This document shows positions 6,814-7,297 of a DNA stretch of 7,297 nt, piece after piece. The stretch is from NCBI GenBank assembly GCA_964476375.1, contig CAYYZW010000257.1:1-7297 (forward strand), given 5' to 3'. Below the pieces are notes generated by a model. It ran no database searches. It saw only the letters and a program-made list of their open reading frames with translations, and was not told the origin of the DNA. This DNA comes from SAT2750 sp964476375. GTDB lineage: Bacteria; Planctomycetota; Planctomycetia; Pirellulales; Pirellulaceae. How positions within the stretch are numbered: position 1 is the first letter of the stretch; every line of letters starts with the position of its first letter. A program made the translations under genes and the position numbers.

Positions 6814-7297
6814 TTGAGCCAAAAAGTTTACGAATGCCTTTTCCTGCTTGATTCGAACCGTTACGCCCGGGATCCAGGGAGCGTCTCTACAGGATTAAGT
6901 GAAGCGATTGAGAAGCTTGAAGGGGAAGTACTCGCCTCAAGACTTTGGAATGAACAAAAGCTGGCTTACCCAATCAATGGGCATCGTAAAGGCACCTACT
7001 GGATCATCTATTTCCGTATCGATGGAAACCGGATACCAGAATTTGAGCGTGCCTGTCGACTTAATGACAACATCCTTCGCAACCTGACCCTGGTGGTCGA
7101 CCCGCGACTGGTTGACGTGCTTGTCTCCCACGTGCTTGGGAACGCCACCGAGGCCGATGTGGAGGAGGTGGCAGCCGAGATCAGCAGTGCCGAGGAAACT
7201 GCTGCCGAGGAAACTGCTGACGAGGAAACTGCTGAGGAGGAAGCTGCTGCCGAGGAAGCTGCTGCAGAGGAAGATGCTGCCGAGCAAGAAGAAGCCT
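6814..7297 (+). CDS. rpsF: Small ribosomal subunit protein bS6 with Glu/Ala-rich tail, 3' end outside the window
   Basis: Binds the central domain of 16S rRNA, together with S18. The frame from TTG at 6814 is open for 161 codons to the window edge. Residues 1-98 form the S6 domain: YECLFLLDSN (6-15), then RLWNEQKLAYPINGHRKGTYW (43-63) with the usual Lys-Leu-Ala-Tyr-Pro core, and NDNILRNLTLVVD (84-96). Bacterial S6 often ends soon after this point. Here a tail of mainly Glu and Ala runs from about 113 to the edge and is encoded by 15-base repeats. The TTG start is chosen because GGAG (6803-6806) lies seven bases upstream and no in-frame ATG lies near the start of the domain. It is 25 bases after pth. 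An ssb or rpsR/rplI gene often follows rpsF, but lies outside this window if present. Confidence 0.93.
   Translation, partial: MSQKVYECLFLLDSNRYARDPGSVSTGLSEAIEKLEGEVLASRLWNEQKLAYPINGHRKGTYWIIYFRIDGNRIPEFERACRLNDNILRNLTLVVDPRLVDVLVSHVLGNATEADVEEVAAEISSAEETAAEETADEETAEEEAAAEEAAAEEDAAEQEEA
7186..7290 (+). repeat. Seven imperfect 15-base tandem repeats inside rpsF
   Basis: Seven in-frame units of 15 bases, close to GCTGCCGAGGAAACT, start at 7186, 7201, 7216, 7231, 7246, 7261 and 7276. Each encodes a variant of Ala-Ala-Glu-Glu-Thr/Ala. The first three end in ACT, the next two in GCT, the last two in GAT and GAA. The array may continue past the right edge. It probably grew by slippage or unequal recombination. 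Confidence 0.85.

Noticed and set aside
6937..7287. A minus-strand frame whose start looks like a hydrophobic Ser-Phe-Leu repeat, as in a membrane protein
   Set aside because: The repeat is the antisense reading of the S6 Glu/Ala repeats; the plus strand carries the real gene with a ribosome binding site and conserved S6 motifs.
1..7297. A new defence, mobile or secondary-metabolite system
   Set aside because: All well-supported genes are core metabolism, chaperonin or translation genes, and no repeats, integrase, transposase or toxin-antitoxin pair is visible.

Overview
The window is a stretch of ordinary bacterial chromosome carrying core metabolism and translation genes. It holds eight genes plus one divergent-looking chaperonin gene, packed tightly on both strands. 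The gene set points to a planctomycete: a stand-alone GlmU-type nucleotidyltransferase next to prs, a long L25/CTC protein, pth and an acid-tailed S6, plus an unusual GroES. This assignment comes from gene order and remembered family features, not from a database search. I see no mobile element, CRISPR array, tRNA, rRNA or defence system.

Left part, minus strand (1-3058): an arginine biosynthesis operon transcribed leftward in the order argB, argD, argF. argF runs off the left edge. Each gene has a GGAG-type ribosome binding site. A strong sigma-70-like promoter (TTGACA, 18 bases, TAGAAT) lies at 3029-3058. A GC-rich inverted repeat follows directly at the predicted transcript start, in a leader of about 130 bases. 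The three enzymes cover acetylglutamate phosphorylation, acetylornithine transamination and ornithine carbamoylation. argC and argJ are not in the window. ArgB has the N-terminal helix typical of arginine-inhibited kinases.

Middle part, plus strand (about 3089-4882): a gene for a single-domain UDP-GlcNAc pyrophosphorylase (the GlmU N-terminal half) abuts prs with no spacer (stop TAG, then ATG). They link cell-wall sugar nucleotide supply and PRPP supply. A small divergent GroES gene lies on the opposite strand at 4911-5225, convergent with prs.

Right part, plus strand (5521-7297): rplY (L25/CTC), pth (peptidyl-tRNA hydrolase) and rpsF (S6) form a close-set translation operon. rpsF begins with TTG and runs off the right edge inside a series of seven 15-base repeats that encode a Glu/Ala tail. 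Apart from the inverted groES, the order glmU-prs-rplY-pth matches the well-known Bacillus order gcaD-prs-ctc-spoVC. The most interesting points are this shared order, the acidic tails on both ribosomal proteins, the altered active-site residues in Pth, and the hairpin at the start of the arg transcript.
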